Assembly: GCA_013368315.1 (NCBI GenBank)
Contig: JAACJM010000001.1
Location: 992,001 to 1,056,000, forward strand
DNA from: Tetrapyrgos nigripes
Taxonomy: Eukaryota > Basidiomycota > Agaricomycetes > Agaricales > Campanellaceae
Direction: 5' to 3'
Length of the DNA stretch: 64,000 nt
Every line of letters starts with the position of its first letter. The stretch's first letter is position 1. This document shows, one piece after another, positions 1 to 11,732 of this stretch. The notes beneath the pieces were generated by a model. The model was given only the letters and a program-made list of their open reading frames with translations, searched no databases and was not told the origin of the DNA. A program made the translations under genes and the position numbers.

Positions 1-2227
1 CCACCTGCAGAGCTGGTACGAGTTCGCCGGTGGCGGTCGCGTTCAATCTGTCCAAGAGGAATATCTTCCGAGCTAGAACCGTGCTCCACCCCTAAACCCA
101 GTGCACTCTCGCGTTTTTTCCGTTGTTGCAGCGCTTCTGCTACAGCTGGAGGCATTTGAATCCGCGAGGACGTTTGAGGTGCGATCGGAGTCGTTGCTAT
201 CGGCGGGCTGACACCTTGAGGTGGCTGCAAGAGCTTCCTCTCTTGGATATACTGATCCCAGTCAACGTCTCGCAAAGGTGCGCTGGTCGGCCTACCAATT
301 GATTCACCAAGAGCAGTATTGCTCATCAAGTCCATGGAGTGAATACGAGCACGAGGATCTCTCTCTCGAGGGGGTCGAAGATGTGAGGGAGTCGGCAAAA
401 GCGCGCCATTGGCGTCAATACTAAGCGTTCGACGAGATGTCAAAGACGGCCGCCTCGAACCAACAGGTGACGATGAAGCAGGCGAGCCTGTCTTCAACGC
501 ATCTATGGATCTCCGAATGGTATCGATCTCTGCGAGCAATTCATCCTTCTTCTTCTGGCTTTCACTCCCGCCAGATACCTGAGTCTGGTACTTCTCGTCA
601 CGCGCCATAAAACCATCGGGAACATCGTCCTTGAGGCCCAAACCCAGGTCAAGAGCAGGAAGTGCGCCGGGACTTTGGAGACCTCTGGTGGCCCTTTTAA
701 GCTCGTCATCAGGCGTCGGGGCAGCCATGAAGTCAGAGACGCCAGAATGGTGGCGAGGACGCATGTCGGCAACATGGGTGCTCTCGGACCTGGGGGAGGT
801 TGACCCATCATGGTCCTTCATCAAAGGCATGCTTGAACCACTTTCACGGCCAGCATACTTGCCGTGCTCCTTTTCCCATTGCTCCTTGTCACGTAAGACG
901 TGAGCAAAGTCTCCAACTGCTCGAACATCTGCTTCTTCATCCCGTCTTCGCTGCTCATCGGAGATTTCGTCAAGTTTTCTCCTCAGCACTTTGTAAATGC
1001 GCAATTGAACTGCGGTGCCCATGAGCGCAATAGCGCCAATGAGGCCTAGTTCGATCTGCATCGTCTGAGAGACAGGAAACTGGATGCCGTTACTGGTGAA
1101 TTTAGGGAAAAGCGAGTTGAAGCCGATGTTCCAGACGTAGAACTATAAACTAATTTTAGCATACGTAAGTGTTTCACAGTGAGCCCAACTCACTTCCTTG
1201 AGGTTCGCGGTGGTGAAACAGTCGACACCCAGAATCAACGCGGTGGATCCAACTATTGCGGTTGAAATGAGGAGTATGTGATAGTGTATCTTTAATCAAC
1301 AACAAAAAGTTAGACTTTGACTCGATGAGACGTCAATGTAGTGAAGCACAAACTTACCTTCGGGATGGTACACAGCACAAAGCCCACGACAGCGCAACCT
1401 GACACAAGCATGTCAAGCAACTCGGCATCGAAATAGGCATCTGGCAAACTCACCGACGTAAAAAATCCACCTGAACCCAACTGGTTTGATAAGACCGCCG
1501 TCGTGGAAGCACTGGATCCAGAGAGCCAGTGCAAAGCCTGAGAATCACGTAAGTGGATGATTGGTAGGAGAACATGCATGACGGCGTACCTCCCCAACCT
1601 CCAATACCATAGCGAGCAACCTTCCAGAAGAAGATGGCAATGCCTCCTCCCGCAAAACCTGCAATCCCACAAGCAAGGACGAACATGCCACGAACAGTTT
1701 TACTAGGCGGGTTGACGGCTCTTTGAACTCCAAATCTGAGAATGATCACAAAGCAGACTAGCGATAGTGTGTAGAAACCAATCAAGAAAAAGGAAGTCCT
1801 AGAACATCGGAGAAAGCGAACGCGTAAGAGGAAAAAGACACGGCGAGGACATGGAGATTTACCATCTGTTCTTATGACCCCAGAATGCACTAGGAAGACC
1901 AGTGAGGATGAGGATGACACCAAGAACACCAAAGGCGGGATCGAGACGAGTGTCCAAAGTGATCGGCTCTGGCGTTGCAGAAGCCGAAGCAGTCGACGAC
2001 GACGAATCAGAGCTAGCTGTGGAAGTTGGGGTAGGAGTGACGGTGACATTGAAAGTAGTAGCTACAACGGTCGTAAATTGAGTGACTCGGTTGTTTGACG
2101 TGGTGGATGTCGTGATAGTCGTTGAAGAGGTAGTAAGCGAAAGAGAAGTAGAATTGGATTGAGCAACAACATTGGAGAAAAACAGAGTAAGGGCAGCGAA
2201 CAGAGCCCAAACGCTGAGTTGTCGCAT
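1..2227 (-). CDS. DUF4203 / TMEM198-like multi-spanning membrane protein (3' end beyond window)
   Basis: Multi-exon gene; the start ATG is at 2227 and the 3' end lies left of the window. The protein opens with a clear signal peptide (MRQLSVWALFAALTLFFSNV) followed by a Ser/Thr-rich, probably O-glycosylated stretch of about 60 residues. Then come roughly seven hydrophobic segments spread over several exons (for example LGVILILTGLPSAFWG and FFLIGFYTLSLVCFVIILRF), matching the DUF4203/TMEM198 domain of fungal proteins. The cytosolic C-terminal part is charged and proline/serine-rich, with a KLDEISDEQRRRDEEADVRA-type helix. Exon 1 splices from about 1862 to exon 2 near 1803 (Trp codon split TG|G). 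The molecular function of this family in fungi is unknown; a surface or secretory membrane location is inferred from the signal peptide. Confidence in the family is good, in the exact exons moderate. Confidence 0.75.
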
Positions 2228-2398
2228 GATGGTTGTTGAAAGAAGTGGGTGAGGAAACGGCTTTCTGGGAAAATTACTCAAATTGATGGTGCCAACCCAC
2301 GCTGGGGCGCCTGAGGCCTCACAAGGCCGTCCTATATTATCTATTACCAACTAGTAATGTACCATGTCGTCACTACCGTGCTACTTCTATGATCGTTG

Positions 2399-4166
2399 TC
2401 ATCGGAAGTGCGTGAAGCGCACTGGACACACTCCGAGTCGTTTCAGGATAATATCGATCCGTTCTGCTTCCTCCTCGCTCGGAACAACAGACACAACCTT
2501 GCCCTTTCTCCCAAACCGCCCAACTCGGCCTGCAACATGGATGTACGTGTCGATAGCCGACAACCACCGTTCCTGAAGAGGTTCTGCCCCCATGATAAAG
2601 ACATGTGACAAGGAAGGCATGTCTACTCCCCTGATTGTAGCCGGGGTTGCTACAAAGAGGGTAGGATTCTGTGTTTTTCCTGCTCCACCGTGTATCAGGT
2701 GTGATTTGCTCTCGCTATCAACCAAAAAGTTCATCGCATGCGCATTCACACCTAGAGCACGCAAATCATAAACAGCCCGGTGTACGGAAGCATCAGAGGG
2801 AATTGTCAGAAGTGCAACAGACGGCACATCCAAAGCAAAGGCAGCTGCAACAGCTTCCAGCACATCCTGATTGAATGGAGACGGTATGGTGGAGAATTCT
2901 AGCACAAATAGTCAACGCCTTTGATTTGATTTGACAAGTATGCGCCCACTTACTCCTCTCCCTTTCAGTCTGTTCGCTGTCATCACCATCAAGTTTTGTT
3001 ACCTCCGCATTGTCCATCAGAGATACCTCGATGGCGGGGTCAGGGTCAACCATCTCCACTTTCTCTTCGACCGCAGCGCTAGTATTTTTGATGCCTTCAT
3101 AAGATGCTACCAAGATGGAATGTGAGATTTTATGGTTCACCGCGACATCTTCTTTTGTTGGTGCCCTGTGTGCCATAACTGAACCGCGAACCTTGACGGT
3201 ACCCTTGTTCAGTAGGCCTGACTCGTGGAAAAGATAGTTCTTCAGGTGTCTCCGAAGGGTGGCGCTAGCTACGATAAGCTGCGGCCCAGGTACACCCTCT
3301 ACGTCGTCCATCTCTGCAATGTCTGGCCTTTGTCGTCTATCTGCATATATTGTCTCTAAGAAATCCCTCGCAGGACCAGGATGCATGGTGATCTTCTTCC
3401 TTGCCTTGCGCAGCGCAACTGAGTCCCCTTCAGAAGGAACCGTCTCTATCATGTAATCCACATCATCCAAGGCAATGCTCGACAGTTCTTCTAGTCTAAT
3501 GGCACTAGGATCCTTCCGCCAAATCTCTAGCACGGCAGCGGGTGTTCCTATGAGGACGTGAGGCGGCGTTTCTCGAAGCAAGGACAGGGTTTCGTCTAGA
3601 TGGATTTTGTTGTTGCGCACCACGACTTGAGCAACTTCTTGCAGAGGTGTCGGGCGCTCAGAAGATGCGTCAACAACTCTTCGGATCCAATAGAGAAATT
3701 GGAAAGCCAGGTCGCGATGAGGTACGAGGAGAAGAGAAGTGATAGAAGGTTTTGGTTTTAGTTGGCCATGTTCTGGGTCGGTATAATGCAGTCTCGTCTT
3801 GTTGAGCAATGCCAACATTAAGCCAAAGGATCTGCGTGCAATACATATTGTGATCTTGTGAGACGGTGCAGTGAAAAGAACAACGTACTTCCCAACACCA
3901 GTGTCATCCTGTAACAGGACATCTTTACCACTAAGGATGGCAGGAATCAACTCGGCCTGGATTCTAGTAGGCTCCTGTACGTTTGGGAACCCAGCCAAAA
4001 TTGCCTTGACTAAAGGTCGTCGAATTCCCAGATCGGTGAATGAAACCGGAGTAGTCGTCTGGGTATCAGTGGTAAGGCTTATCCACCGTGTTCCTTCTGA
4101 ACGTCGCGTTGGTTTTCGCAACAGGTGTCGAAGACGAAGACATGACGAAGAGCTGAAGATCTTCAT
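2399..4166 (-). CDS. Mitochondrial DEAD-box-like RNA helicase (Mrh4-type)
   Basis: Predicted 551-residue protein with introns at 3832-3888 (57 bp) and 2899-2953 (55 bp). The N-terminus is Arg/Ser-rich without acids (MKIFSSSSCLRLRHLLRKP), typical of a mitochondrial presequence. Helicase landmarks in order: Q-motif PTRIQAELIPAIL, motif I DDTGVGKS (formed only after removing the first intron, which splits GK|S), motif III SAT in IVASATLRRHL, and motif VI HVAGRVGRFGRKG. Motif II reads LDDVDYMI rather than DEAD, so the second acidic residue and the Ala are changed. The best match by architecture is the mitochondrial helicase Mrh4, which helps large mitoribosomal subunit assembly; that role is inference. 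The 57-bp intron has no stop and keeps the frame, so an unspliced reading looks like one open frame. Confidence 0.8.
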
Positions 4167-4439
4167 AAGTACTCACGTGCGTTCGAACGGAATAGAAATG
4201 TCTTGACAGCACTGCTAACTCTCTTTCACCCACATTTCAGTAATTTCTTACTGCTTATTGTGAACGGACGGTTGTTGTCACTAGAATCATCATTAAAGTA
4301 GATATATACAAGCGCGTCTGGGTCAGCTACAAAAGACGCTCATAATGGTCATAAATCGGTCACTCTGTTCAGCATTGCTTGGCGCCACGTTGATGTACGA
4401 CTCGCTTCGGAGACGTGGCTGGCAGCATGCAATGAAAGT

Positions 4440-7041
4440 CTAACTGGCGGCGACAGGCTCATACGAGCGATTAGTGTGTCTCCTGAATAATTTGCCAAAG
4501 AAACCTCGGCGGGCACGACGTCTTGGGACATGGTTGATAGCCATATTGCTGGCAGGAACAGAACCACTGAGCAAAGACGTCCTTTCAGAGTCAATCTCAG
4601 TTTCGTCGTCATCCTCTTCATTTTCTTCCCGTTCCAGACGTTCATCTGCAGATCGGCTAGTCAGTTAGATAGCAAAGAGAGTAATGAATCAAGTTTACCT
4701 TCCCCAAAGACAGCATCCATTTCCTCAAGAGGGACGCCCTTTGTTTCAGGGTAAACTAAAGGCAAGGTGAATTAGTGCGGGCAAGCTCTAGTGATGTACT
4801 CACGGAAATAGACTGTGGGAATGGCCAATCAGAGTCCAACGTCATACTAACACAATCTTAGGCTTACCCAAGACAAAACTGCAGATACAGAAGAAGCCAT
4901 GCATAGGATAGAGGCGCCATTCGATGTATTCTTGCAAAGGTGGAGTTGCTTCACCAACAAGGAAGTTGAAGGCCCAGTTCGTGCTTGTAGAGAGTGAGAC
5001 GCCTTTGGCCCGAATAGCGAGGGGCATGATCTGGTCCGGAATCCATGCTGAGCGCTGACTATGCGGAAGAGAACTATCCAACACACCTCAGGAGGATATA
5101 ACCATGGAATTGGTCCCCAACTGCGATGAATGAATGAATGGATATTAAGAAAAGTTGAGATAATATATACCTGTATCCAAAGGCAGCGTTGTAGATGATA
5201 ACACAAATGACTACCGCATTTGGTGTCCTCGGAACATCAATAAACATCCACCATCCAGTTGCACCCAAAGCAATAGCCATCTGAGATCGGTTAACAACAG
5301 TTGCGATACTTGAGGAACAGGAATACGTACGACTGCTGCCCCAGACAATAAGATTGCACGACGACCCCAACGGTCCACCAGATACCATCTGTAACCTGAA
5401 TGAGTTCAAGAAACACAGCAGATTATTGAAGACTTACGGAGGAAGCGTACTAAGGACGTAAATGATGGAGTTGATACCTGTCATAAGAATAGCATCTCGA
5501 CCAATCCAGCCAGCCTCTGTGTCGTGTTTCGTACATGTCAGCTATGCTAGAGTAAAAGACATGGTTGTGCATCAAACCTTCGAATACTCGAGCTGAGGGA
5601 AATATATGATTGAGTTTTCGATGGGTGTGGAGCGAAAAACAAACTTACGAGCATAATAAGAGATTACTGTTGCAATCAGCATTAGCAACAACTTGCAAAC
5701 AATTGACCATTAAGCGTACCATTGATGCCGTTCTGAAAAAGCATCAATTATATACGGATACCTAGCAAAATCACGGCGACTTACGAGTTGAGCGAAAGCC
5801 TGAGACGACATTGCGAGTAAGACACGGCGCTTGTACTTCCTCCACATTGCGGCGTACGAACGAGCTTCACCGGAATTTCGCTGAGATGATGTAAGAACAG
5901 CACTACTGGCTCTGGAACTTGAATACTCACATCCTCTATAACTTTGTCCTTAATCTCTTTGAATTCTGCCATAGCACTCATATCCTCAGGGTCACCTCCA
6001 TGCAAATCTACGATGATTTGCAGGCCCTCGGCGTCCCGATCGGTGTCTAGAAGCCAACTGCATACGTCACGAAATCAGCTGAGTAGATGGTGGGGTAGGG
6101 AACATCCTTACCGCGGACTTTCGGGCATGACTAGGGAACCTCCTGCTAAGATAGCCCCAATGATGCATTGGAGAAAGAGAGGTATCCTCCACGAAAGATC
6201 CGAATCGATGTAGGAGCAAAAGTAGTCAACCCACTACAGATGGAAGTTAAGCAAGCAGTTCGGTCCGTGGTGACGAAACTTACGACAGAACTGGAGTAGC
6301 CAATAATATTCCCAGTGAACTCCACACATGCCAGAGCACCTCTCTGGGGTTCCAAAATGAATCAAATTGACAAAGTTGCGACAAATTGTAAGCACTTACA
6401 TGGTCAGGCGGCGAAATTTCACTTTGATAGATGGGTACGATAGTGCTGTGTACAACCCGACAATGAATACGCGCTCAGAGTCAAAAAGGCTGTATGTAGA
6501 CTTACGAAAGAAGACCGACACCAAATCCACTGATGACACGACCCACAATCATAGTCCAAAAACCGCTGGTCAAGGTCTGAACCGCGCCACCAACCGTAAA
6601 AACAAGTGCACCAATGAAGAGTGTGCCTTTGCGGCCGATGATGTCCCCGACGCGACCAGCCGCGACGGAAGTAACTATAAGTATGGGAATGTGAGATGAA
6701 GGTAAGACGGCGGGTAACAGTCAACGCACTGAAGGCACCGACTTCAAGCACGGCAACCATGGTAGCGATTTCAAACGCCTCGGGTTCGTTAAAATACTTG
6801 CGGAAGTAGGGTCCTGTAATGATTCCACTCATGACACTGGCACATGGTTAGCATGTACACACACAGTTTACTGTGCAGACACACCCTTGATCATAGCCAA
6901 ACTATGAAGGAAAATCAACACCGAGGACATAAACGTCACGAATGGACATACCAGAAAGACACCAAGGCTGGCAAAGACGGAAACAGCATACAGAAGGGGT
7001 TGGCCAACAAGCCTGTGACGAGAAGGAGAAGCATTGACCAT
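4440..7041 (-). CDS. MFS sugar transporter, SP family
   Basis: Gene broken by many ~50-bp introns, reading cleanly from MVNASPSRHRL at 7041 to the stop at 4440-4442. Diagnostic sugar-porter motifs: FGYDQGVMSGIIT in helix 1, GRVGDIIGRKGT (motif A) between helices 2 and 3, PESPRWLLD after helix 6, NGINVISYYAPRVF in helix 7, WGPIPWLYPPEIMPL in helix 10 and YPETKGVPLEEMD after helix 12. Some exons are very short, for example a 13-nt exon coding NGIN near 5725. The tail is acidic then basic (REENEEDDDETEID, then RRRARRGFF). It should import hexose or a related sugar with protons at the plasma membrane; the substrate cannot be read from the sequence. An in-frame ATG further up at 7140 exists, but the chosen start gives the usual family N-terminus. 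Confidence 0.85.
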
Positions 7042-7160
7042 GATGCATGGGCAGGGATAGTGGTGGTAGTAGCAAAGAGACTGCAATGCAGTCTGAGTTA
7101 GCGTAGTTGTGAGGATGACCACGTGGTTGAGTTCCGGCAAACCTTTAAACCATCACCAAT
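7042..7160. promoter_or_regulatory. Divergent promoter, sugar transporter / MIM2
   Basis: 119 bp between the start codons of the minus-strand sugar transporter and plus-strand MIM2. It must hold both core promoters. No clear TATA box is visible on either side. Confidence 0.4.
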
Positions 7161-7449
7161 ATGCCCTCCTCCCAGCTCTCTATCGACGATCTTGAATCAG
7201 AAGTTTCATATGATTCCGACGACGAGTATTTTCTTGCCCAGCAGGAGTGGGAGGAAAGTCTCCAGCAGCTCCAACAGCTTTTGTCTGCCGTGTTGTTGCC
7301 TTTAGTCGGGAAATGGGCTGGTCGGAGGTGGAGCTACTGGGGTCTTGTCTTCTCTCATCTCTCCTAAATCACCTGTACTGATTTCCTGTCCAGCTTACGC
7401 TCGTTATCTGAGGCTTGGCTTGGGGAAGTCTTTTTTCTTAGGAAAATAA
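7161..7449 (+). CDS. MIM2: Mim2-like subunit of the mitochondrial outer-membrane insertase
   Basis: Small two-exon gene, 78 residues. Exon 1 (7161-7341) encodes MPSSQLSIDDLESEVSYDSD, an acidic start, then a Gln/Leu-rich stretch. The intron is 7342-7393 (52 bp, donor GTCTTG). Exon 2 completes the conserved end as RRWSYWAYARYLRLGLGKS and stops at 7447-7449. The acidic N-terminus, a single hydrophobic segment (LQQLLSAVLLPLVGKW) and the basic, aromatic C-terminus fit fungal Mim2. With Mim1, that protein inserts alpha-helical proteins and Tom subunits into the mitochondrial outer membrane. Without splicing the frame ends early in the intron at 68 codons and loses the conserved tail. It ends only 15 bp from the convergent PPR gene. 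The family is so short that homology searches can miss it. Confidence 0.8.
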
Positions 7450-7464
7450 GGAGTCTGCTATTAT

Positions 7465-9705
7465 TTATTGGAGGTTGCTATTGTATCCATTACCGACAGC
7501 TCCAGGTCGTCTCGTTCCAGTACTTATTCGTCTATATACCTTCCCAATCAATTCTGACAAAATGCCAGTAGGCCGGAATCCTGATTTATTCATCTCGTTC
7601 ACCACTTCGCTCGCCGTCTTCCACTCTTCCCGTTCCACTAGAGCTGACAAGATGAGGCACCACGTATTGAAGATGATGGGCACTTTTTGGCGGAGCATTT
7701 CACGGTAGTAGGAGAGTGCTGTCTGTATCTGTCCGTTTTTGATACTAGCATCTATGAGAACGTTGTACCCTTGGGTTGGTAGCTTGATATTACGACTTCG
7801 CATACGCGTCAGTATCTGTCGAGTCCAATCCTCCGCTTTGTCCCGTGGAAGCCATTGTCCGCGATGTATGCCAGTGATGAGAATGGAGTATGTGATAGCG
7901 TCCGGTTGACTGTTTGAATTCGTCTCCATCCTGTGCAACAACGCTACAGCACCCTGCAGACTCGTCTCGTCTTGTTCTCTCAGCAACCTGTCTATAATGG
8001 AATTGTAGGTGGTCACATTGGCCTCTGTCCCCTGCTTTTCCATCATCCGGAACACCATATCCACTCTATCCTTGCGACCCATCCTCAGAAGGACGGACAA
8101 AATCGAGGTAAAGGTGACTGCATCTCCAGGAATCTTCGCTGCAGCCATTCGGTTGATCATTGCTCCGACACTCTTAAGATTTTGGGCCCGACCGTAGTGG
8201 CCTATGAACGTATTGTAGGATACGACATCTGGCTTGTAGGGCCCAGTTTCCATCGAGTTCAAGAAAGCAAGCGCATGATCAATGCGGTTGGTCGCTAACA
8301 ATCCGTGAAGCACCGTGTTCATCACCAGCAGATTTTGCTCGCCAGTCAATTGATTCATGAGCTGCATCCGAAATTGGTGATACCTCTCCATTGCCATCTG
8401 AGGTCTTTTCCCGTTGAATAGAGCGGAGATGAGAGCTCGATAGGTGAGGACGTTGGGTTCGACGCCGGCAGAAATCATCGAGTCCCAAGTAGCAACCGCA
8501 TCGCTGAAGGATGCCGTCTTGGCATAGCCATCAATGAGTGCTGTCCACATTGATACGTTATGAGACAGGCCTAATCGCAAAACATCTTGCCAGACCTTCC
8601 CGGCGAGGTCCTTGCGCCGACATTCCAGGAAGGCGGAGAGAAACGATGTCCAGCCAACCTCAGTCATTGCGACAGATTTGTTGGGGGTGATTAATGTGGG
8701 GTCTGCAGCAAGATAAGGATGCGGGTCTGTCATGCCTTGAATGACTGACTCGTAGAGCTTCTGTAATAGATGAGTGGCCCCACTCTTCGCGAAGTTCGTA
8801 ATTTGTTTGGAAAGGGAAGGAGGGCGGGCAAGAAGCCTTGCGACGCTTAGTCTGCGTGTGTAGAGCTCGACTTTGCGTTGCAGGAGGGGATCGTGATCGA
8901 GGAGTGCGCAAAAACTCCTGGTACTGAAGTGATGAAAACGCACAGAAGTTTCCGAATAGGTGCGCAAAGCGTCCTGAAAAGAGTCCCGCATTGCGTGTGC
9001 AGTTGTAGCGGCCAGGAGGAGGTTGACGCGACCGGGTATATATACACCAGTATTCAGGGATTCGGGGGTCAACGCCAGGGAGTCATGCCGCTCGTGTGAT
9101 TCCTGGGAATTGTCTCCCAAGGGTTCCCCCTCGGACATGACGGATTTGCAACGGTCGTAGAGGTCGAGGACGGCTTGTGGATTGTTATGCCTGATATGAT
9201 AGACCATACAGGACTTCAATGCTTCCGTCTGATGAGCATTAGCGGCCATGACAGAGATATCCTCCATCCACTCTCGGGGTGAGTCGAATGAGACGGAAAC
9301 ATCGGGAGATGAAAGGTACGAGACGGCAAAATCGGAAATTCTGCCTAGATCCCAGTTTGCAAGAAAGCGCGTCAGACCCTTCTGCTCGAGGTCATGCCAG
9401 CAGCGATGAAGGCCATCAATATCCTGTTTCTTCAATGCCATATTTATCTTCGCAAGCAAGCGATTGAAAACATCGGCTTGTTCTCCGAAAACGTCAACGC
9501 CATGAGAGGTATGTTTTCTTATGATGACATCCTTTATGCGGTCGAAGAGTTGGTTTGGGATGTCATCCCTGGCACGTCGACGATGAGAAACAGGGATAGA
9601 TACGAGAATTGGTCTGCAGGTGGACGCACGACGAACAAGAGGCAGGTCGAGGAAAAAAGTCAGACGGCGCATATGACCATGTGACCTATTTTCTCTTGAG
9701 CTCAT
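7465..9705 (-). CDS. Pentatricopeptide repeat (PPR) protein, probably mitochondrial
   Basis: Intronless frame of 746 codons, unusual in this intron-rich window. The N-terminus is basic and Ser/Arg-rich; an alternative start at 9672 (MRRLTFFLDLPLVRRAST) looks even more like a mitochondrial presequence. From about residue 380 onward there are degenerate 35-residue helical pairs typical of PPR proteins, such as MWTALIDGYAKTASFSDAVA, VLTYRALISALFNGKRPQMA, VVSYNTFIGHYGRAQNLKSV and GYNVLIDASIKNGQIQTALS. PPR proteins bind mitochondrial RNA one base per repeat and control processing, stability or translation; the RNA target is unknown. The start codon is only 24 bp from the start of the divergent cyclophilin gene. 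Confidence 0.85.
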   Translation of the reverse strand: MSSRENRSHGHMRRLTFFLDLPLVRRASTCRPILVSIPVSHRRRARDDIPNQLFDRIKDVIIRKHTSHGVDVFGEQADVFNRLLAKINMALKKQDIDGLHRCWHDLEQKGLTRFLANWDLGRISDFAVSYLSSPDVSVSFDSPREWMEDISVMAANAHQTEALKSCMVYHIRHNNPQAVLDLYDRCKSVMSEGEPLGDNSQESHERHDSLALTPESLNTGVYIPGRVNLLLAATTAHAMRDSFQDALRTYSETSVRFHHFSTRSFCALLDHDPLLQRKVELYTRRLSVARLLARPPSLSKQITNFAKSGATHLLQKLYESVIQGMTDPHPYLAADPTLITPNKSVAMTEVGWTSFLSAFLECRRKDLAGKVWQDVLRLGLSHNVSMWTALIDGYAKTASFSDAVATWDSMISAGVEPNVLTYRALISALFNGKRPQMAMERYHQFRMQLMNQLTGEQNLLVMNTVLHGLLATNRIDHALAFLNSMETGPYKPDVVSYNTFIGHYGRAQNLKSVGAMINRMAAAKIPGDAVTFTSILSVLLRMGRKDRVDMVFRMMEKQGTEANVTTYNSIIDRLLREQDETSLQGAVALLHRMETNSNSQPDAITYSILITGIHRGQWLPRDKAEDWTRQILTRMRSRNIKLPTQGYNVLIDASIKNGQIQTALSYYREMLRQKVPIIFNTWCLILSALVEREEWKTASEVVNEMNKSGFRPTGILSELIGKVYRRISTGTRRPGAVGNGYNSNLQ

Positions 9706-9729
9706 CGTTTACGACAGTCTGCATCACAA
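9706..9729. promoter_or_regulatory. Ultra-short divergent start region, PPR / cyclophilin
   Basis: Only 24 bp lie between the two outermost ATGs (57 bp if the PPR protein starts at 9672). The core promoters and 5' UTRs must overlap the opposite gene. Confidence 0.45.
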
Positions 9730-11611
9730 ATGGGTCATGGCAACAGCGACAAGCTCTACATCACTCATGCTGAGCACGCCGGTCAGTTCGGCAACCATTC
9801 CGCCTCAAAGGGCTATAGGCAGAAGCAAGACGCTCCTCATCCCGGCGCAAGGACTCCATTCGACTGTTGTTCTCTCTCCTACCAGCCCTTCTCCCACCCA
9901 GTTTGTGCAAGGAATAAAGATGGAACTGGCAATGTATTTGACCTCGTCAACATCATTCCCTGGCTGAAGCAGCACAACAACACCAATCCTATCACAAATG
10001 AACCACTTACACCCGCAAATCTCATCACTTTACATTACTCCCGTAAAGAGGCAACTGGCGAAATCCATGATCCAATCTCCTTCAAACCGTTCAGCGAGCA
10101 TTCTCACATAGTAGCTGTCGCGACAACTGGTAATGTTTTCCTGGCAGAGAGTATCAAAGATGGTCGGGATTTGATCAATGACGTTCCCTTTGCTAAGTAA
10201 GTTTGGATATTTGCTGTTTCTATCCTTCACTTATTGGACGTTAGACAGGATGTCATTACTCTCCAGAACCCACATGGCTTACCTCCTGCCTCTGTCCCCA
10301 ATTCATCGCTTGCAAACAAGCAAGTAGTTCAGGAGCAGAAGAAACCTGCACCAGCTAAAACGGCGCCGTCTGTCTCAAAGACCAAAGAATCCGTGCCCTG
10401 TAAGTCTTTCACCCGAATACTCTGCACTTGACTCACCTTCCTGTCCCAGGGAACATTTCGCCTTATTCCAATGGTCTTCCGGGTGCCTCGTTGACTTCCA
10501 CCTCGGTCGACCCACAGATTGCTTCTGGTGGAAGCAAACTTGTCTGGGACGAGGTGGGGTCTCTCATGCTTAACATTAGCACTCCTTGATTGATCTTTTC
10601 CGATTCTAGGAAGAAGTGATGTTTGAAGAAATCTCGAATCCCCCTAAAGGGAAAGGGAAAGAAAGAGATGTTGGGAAACGTCGTGCCTACGTCCGTGTCG
10701 TCACTAGTTTAGGCGGCGGGAGCCTTAATTTGGAACTTTACTGTGAAAAGGTTGTTCTCTCCTGGTGTCTTACCACTCTATTTACTTACCACTGGTCTTC
10801 AAGGCCCCAAAAACGTGTTACAATTTCTTAATGCTCGCCCGACAAGGAAAATACGACAACTGCCTATTTCACAGACTGGTTCCAGGTTTTATGATCCAAA
10901 CCGGTGATCCAACTGGTACTGGAGCCGGAGGCGAATCATACTGGGGCACACCGTTCCGTGATGAATATGATCTGAAGGGCGCGGCTAAACACGATAGTCG
11001 AGGCGTAGTTGCGATGGCTAACAAGGGTGCAGGAACGAATGGGTATGATTGTCATCATGCTCTCTATATCAGGGACTAATGAAAGCTATTCGTCAGGTCA
11101 CAGTGGTACGTTACGTTCAAAGAAACGCCACATCTGGATAGAAAACATACAGTGTTCGGAAAGTTAGTTGGTGGTGAGGATGTGCTGGACGCGCTCGAAA
11201 AGCTACCACGGAAAGCTGGCACGGAGAGACCTGCGAAGCCCGTCAAGATTACGGAAGTGATAATGTGAGTTTCGACCTATTTGTTTTGGATTCATACTCA
11301 CATTTCAGTCGCATTTCAGATATTCTGATCCCTTTGATGAGTGGAAAACTCGTCTAGCGAAGAAGCTTGCCAAACGCGCCGAAGCTCAGAATGGGCCCAA
11401 GGCGACTCCCGAAAAGAAGGAAGGGGACAATATGAACTGGTTTGGTACCAAGGTTGGGTCGGATACGGCGTCAACCGTTACCAGTGGTGGTGGAGTAGGC
11501 AAGTACCTTAACTTGAAGAGGCCCCAAGAAGCAGTGGCCGGTCAACTAGTCGATACTGAGGACACCTCCAAGAAGAGGAAGATAGGTTTTGGAGACTTCG
11601 AGGGATGGTAA
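9730..11611 (+). CDS. U-box peptidyl-prolyl isomerase, PPIL2 / Cyp8 type
   Basis: Multi-exon gene with introns at 10197-10244, 10400-10449 and 10554-10609 and further ones in the isomerase part. The N-terminal part ([18 protein letters not shown]) carries the paired U-box-like modules of PPIL2: [16 protein letters not shown] then [17 protein letters not shown]. The C-terminal half is a cyclophilin domain: [36 protein letters not shown] and [20 protein letters not shown]. The canonical SQFF reads SQWY here. The end is basic with a short acidic tag ([13 protein letters not shown]). PPIL2-type proteins are nuclear spliceosome-associated cyclophilins with possible ubiquitin-ligase activity through the U-box. 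The initiator ATG at 9730 fits the family start exactly. Exon phases join without a break. Confidence 0.88.
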
Positions 11612-11732
11612 CACAACGGATTCGGTCATTACTTCTACGCGATGTACAGTAAAATGCGGTATGTATACAGATTGGTCCCATCCTATCCTTCTATCCTCAC
11701 ATGTGAATCCAAAAATTGCCAATGAACCAAAT

